Part shown: piece after piece, positions 21,472 to 23,355 of the stretch
Position numbering within the stretch: the first letter of the stretch is position 1
Layout: each line of letters opens with the position of its first letter
NCBI GenBank assembly: GCA_959598545.1
Contig: CAUGFC010000017.1
Span: 1-23,355 of the forward strand
Reading direction: 5' to 3'
Source: an uncultured Olsenella sp.
GTDB lineage: Bacteria; Actinomycetota; Coriobacteriia; Coriobacteriales; Atopobiaceae
DNA length: 23,355 nucleotides
Translations under genes and position numbers: made by a program
The notes under the pieces: generated by a model
Told to the model about the DNA's origin: nothing
Database searches by the model: none
Seen by the model: the letters and a program-made list of their open reading frames with translations, nothing else

Positions 21472-22557
21472 ATGGACATCACACTCTCACATATCACCGC
21501 GCTCGAGCTGATCCGGCAGCCCTACTTTCCCAAACGCCTGGCAAGCTCAGCATCTTGCCCCACAGGCCTGCCCAACCACATGCCGAGAAAAGCAGAGCTC
21601 ATCGAGTCGGTCTCCGCAAGCCCGCAGCTCAAGAATGCAACTCTTCCTCTGCACGTGCTCGTGGGCCCAGACTGCCCGCGAAACAGGACGAAGCTCGTCT
21701 GCCCGCACGTCTTCAGCGCCACGCCGCCCTCCGGTTCGTTCGTGAGTCTCGCCCCGGGAATCCGCTGCGTCTCCCCGCTGTTGCTGCCCGTTTTGATGGC
21801 TCCCCATCTCACGCACAACGAGCTGGTTCTTCTGCTGGCCGAACTTCTCGGCGTCTATGTCGTCAATCCCTCTGCAGGCAAGGGGCTCCTGCAGCGCGCT
21901 CGCCCGCTCATCTCCCCGGATCAGCTGCGTGCGTTTCTTGACGAGCTCGGCCCCGCGCGCGGCACCGCAATGGTACGCTCAGCCCTTGACGAGACGCCCG
22001 TGGGAGCGGCCTCCCCCATGGAGGCAAAGCTCTACATTCGCAGCACCCGCGGCTTCTCCAAGGGCGGGCACCACTTTGGGGAAGTCGCCCTCAACGACCC
22101 CGTCGAGGTCAGGCGTCTCTCGTCGGGCATCCCACAGTTCCGCGTGAGAAAACCTGACCTCATTTTGCTCTCCCCCGGCGGTCCGACGCGAGATCCCATA
22201 CCCTTCCGCGGCGTCGCCTTTGACTACCACGGCGACTGGCATGCTGACCCAGAGCAGGTCAAACGTGACACCAGGCGCGGAAACGAGCTGCTGGCAAGCG
22301 GAATCAAGTCCTACGTCCTCTGGAAGAGGGACTATGACGATCTCGACTACATGGACTCAATCATGGAGCGGGTGCGTCGTGACCTTGGACTGGCCCCGCG
22401 CAAGCTGAGCCGGGCGCGCGCCGCGAAGGAGCGCCGGGCGCGCGAGAAGCTCTACGCGGAGCTTGAGCGCATCGACGGCGTGCGCTGGAGCGGGTTTCCC
22501 GACAATCGCCGTCGCGTTGCCGAGGAGTTTGGCGCGGGTTTTGGCGCTTCTGTGTGA
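21472..22557 (+). CDS. PD-(D/E)XK nuclease-like protein (DUF559/Vsr-like C-terminus)
   Basis: A 361-residue protein of a type I associate with Coriobacteriia but cannot name. The N-terminal half (to about 165) opens MDITLSHITALELIRQPYFP and has LPLHVLVGPDC, then SFVSLAPGIRCVSP. This layout resembles proteins with an AbiEi-like antitoxin-type domain. The C-terminal part fits a DUF559/Vsr-like endonuclease fold: ASPMEAKLYI (E184), FRVRKPDLIL (D229), VAFDYHGDWH (D251, H257, where DUF559 has E-x-DG-x-x-H), and QVKRDTRRGNELLASGIKSY. A basic tail (310-330) could bind nucleic acid. Codon choice is less biased than in neighbouring genes. The start at 21472 gives the family N-terminus; upstream frame is repeat sequence. 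It is flanked on both sides by matching repeat clusters. Confidence 0.75.
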   Translation: MDITLSHITALELIRQPYFPKRLASSASCPTGLPNHMPRKAELIESVSASPQLKNATLPLHVLVGPDCPRNRTKLVCPHVFSATPPSGSFVSLAPGIRCVSPLLLPVLMAPHLTHNELVLLLAELLGVYVVNPSAGKGLLQRARPLISPDQLRAFLDELGPARGTAMVRSALDETPVGAASPMEAKLYIRSTRGFSKGGHHFGEVALNDPVEVRRLSSGIPQFRVRKPDLILLSPGGPTRDPIPFRGVAFDYHGDWHADPEQVKRDTRRGNELLASGIKSYVLWKRDYDDLDYMDSIMERVRRDLGLAPRKLSRARAAKERRAREKLYAELERIDGVRWSGFPDNRRRVAEEFGAGFGASV

Positions 22558-22687
22558 GGGTGCCGCCGGAATCCGGGCTTCTGCGTAGACGGAGCACGCA
22601 GAAGTACCGGTCCCGGCGGCACAAGCACGCAGAGGCCCCGGTTCCGGCGCAGCGGTTACGCAGATGCAGCGATTTCGGCGCAGCGGC
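22557..22687. repeat. Right repeat cluster: one inverted plus three direct 31-nt units
   Basis: The minus-strand unit runs from 22587 back to 22557, the last base of the nuclease-like gene's stop codon. After 7 nt, plus-strand units start at 22595, 22626 and 22657, again exactly 31 nt apart. The inverted pair can fold into a long hairpin (22 of 27 positions pair), beginning TGCCGCCGG and closing through CTTCTGCGT/ACGCAGAAG. A degenerate further unit may follow near 22688 (GCAGCGAAGC). Confidence 0.82.
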
Positions 22688-22715
22688 CGCAGCGAAGCTC
22701 GGCGCGCCGCCATAC

Positions 22716-22735
22716 GGCGAGAAGTACTTCTCGCC
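22716..22735 (-). terminator. Perfect 20-bp palindrome after the exonuclease gene
   Basis: GGCGAGAAGTACTTCTCGCC is its own reverse complement and lies 5 nt beyond the minus-strand exonuclease stop. As RNA it forms an 8-bp stem with a GTAC loop. There is no U-tract, so it may be a 3'-end stabiliser or a protein site. Confidence 0.5.
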
Positions 22736-22740
22736 TGCGG

Positions 22741-23355
22741 CTAACCCAGCATGTTGCGCTCGGCGAACTCCGCCTGGACCGTGGCGAGCATGAGCTCGAC
22801 GTCGTCGAGGCCGAGGTGCCGCTCGGACTCCCCCGCCTTGAGCGTGCCGCGCCGGCGAGCCCAGCTCTCGAGCGAGGCGGGACGCTGCTCGTGCGGGAGC
22901 GTCTTGGTCTCGGGGTCCACGCGACGGCAGATGTCGCGCGTGTCGATGGGAACCACGCGCCCGGCCTTGCGCGCCTCGGCGTAGCCGTCGATGTGCAGCA
23001 TGAACCACGAGTCCTCGAACGCGGCGTTGTGGGCCATGTACGGGTAGGCGGTGAGGGCGGCGAGAAGCGCCGCCTGGGCCTGCCCGTCCTCGCGGAACGG
23101 CCGCTTGCCCTCCAGGTCGGACCACGAGATCCTGTGGATGTCCGCGAGCGGCACGCCCTTCTCGGCATACATCTCGGGCAGACCGAAGTAGCCGGCAAAG
23201 GGGTCGTGCGGGCGCGCGTCGGGACCCACGGTCATGAACTCGAGGCCCACGTTGATGATGTAGCCGCGCGCGGGGTCGCGGTCGGTGGTCTCGATGTCGA
23301 TGCCAACGACCATGCCCGAGACCGGCGCGTCCACCCACGCCACGTTGAGGTCGCG
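22741..23355 (-). CDS. DnaQ-like 3'-5' exonuclease (5' end beyond the window)
   Basis: A DEDDh-family exonuclease domain. On the minus strand: VGIDIETTDRDPARGYIINVG with the first metal pair D-x-E, YMAHNAAFEDSWFMLHI for the second motif (HNA-x-F followed by E and D), and ERHLGLDDVELMLATVQAEF, where H and D five residues later match the third motif. These proteins act in proofreading, RNA processing or repair; specificity cannot be read. The frame is open to the window edge (RDLNVAWVDAPVSG), and the GTG at 23343-23341 has no ribosome site, so I treat the gene as continuing outside. The protein ends shortly after the exonuclease domain, so it is not a DNA polymerase III alpha fusion. Confidence 0.82.
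   Translation of the reverse strand, partial: RDLNVAWVDAPVSGMVVGIDIETTDRDPARGYIINVGLEFMTVGPDARPHDPFAGYFGLPEMYAEKGVPLADIHRISWSDLEGKRPFREDGQAQAALLAALTAYPYMAHNAAFEDSWFMLHIDGYAEARKAGRVVPIDTRDICRRVDPETKTLPHEQRPASLESWARRRGTLKAGESERHLGLDDVELMLATVQAEFAERNMLG

Noticed and set aside
21074..22687. CRISPR array
   Set aside because: The period is regular, but similarity extends over most of each 31-nt unit, units are partly inverted, there are no unique spacers, and no cas genes are present.
1..23355. tRNA or rRNA genes
   Set aside because: No T-loop GGTTCGAATCC-type motif with a matching acceptor stem and no rRNA-like stretch were noticed by eye; a tRNAscan-type search would settle small cases.

Overview
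The window is a dense, high-GC chromosomal segment with short intergenic gaps. It looks like the genome of an anaerobic, fermentative actinobacterium, most plausibly class Coriobacteriia (Olsenella/Collinsella-like). This is an inference from GC-rich codon use, the gene mix (lactose/cellobiose-type PTS, several 6-phospho-beta-glucosidases, PaaK-ACT pair, a phosphofructokinase with the GGNGS/PKTIDND signatures) and a Coriobacteriia-type nuclease-like protein near the right edge. I saw no rRNA, tRNA, transposase, phage gene or CRISPR.

Left part (1-6100): a partial lysA on the minus strand is preceded by a recognisable lysine riboswitch. Divergent from it is an M20-family metallopeptidase. Then come a small uncharacterised minus-strand protein, a lipoprotein, a LysR regulator whose stop codon lies inside a perfect palindromic repeat, tatA, and a coupled minus-strand pair encoding a phenylacetate-CoA ligase-like enzyme (PaaK) and a tandem-ACT protein.

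Centre (6100-15900): a plus-strand beta-glucoside utilisation cluster. EIIB, EIIC and EIIA of a lactose/cellobiose-family PTS import and phosphorylate a beta-linked sugar. Three GH1 6-phospho-beta-glucosidases, each with an intact catalytic Glu pair and phosphate-binding Ser/Lys/Tyr, cleave the product. An RpiR/MurR regulator with a sugar-phosphate (SIS) domain probably senses the intermediate. An unassigned multi-pass membrane protein is embedded in the cluster. Stem-loops lie between several of the genes, and a strong terminator follows the third GH1 gene. A Cof-type HAD phosphatase comes after it.

Right part (15900-21060): a minus-strand deoA-deoC-deoB operon for deoxynucleoside catabolism, in which deoC and deoB overlap by ATGA; a small helical protein of unknown function; and a divergently transcribed phosphofructokinase. 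Pentose and hexose phosphates released by the deo and beta-glucoside pathways would both enter glycolysis.

Far right (21060-23355): the most unusual part. A PD-(D/E)XK-like (DUF559/Vsr-like) protein is bracketed by two repeat clusters of identical architecture: one inverted unit, a 7-nt gap, then three direct units at exactly 31-nt spacing. The right cluster starts at the gene's stop codon. The window ends within a minus-strand DnaQ-like 3'-5' exonuclease gene.
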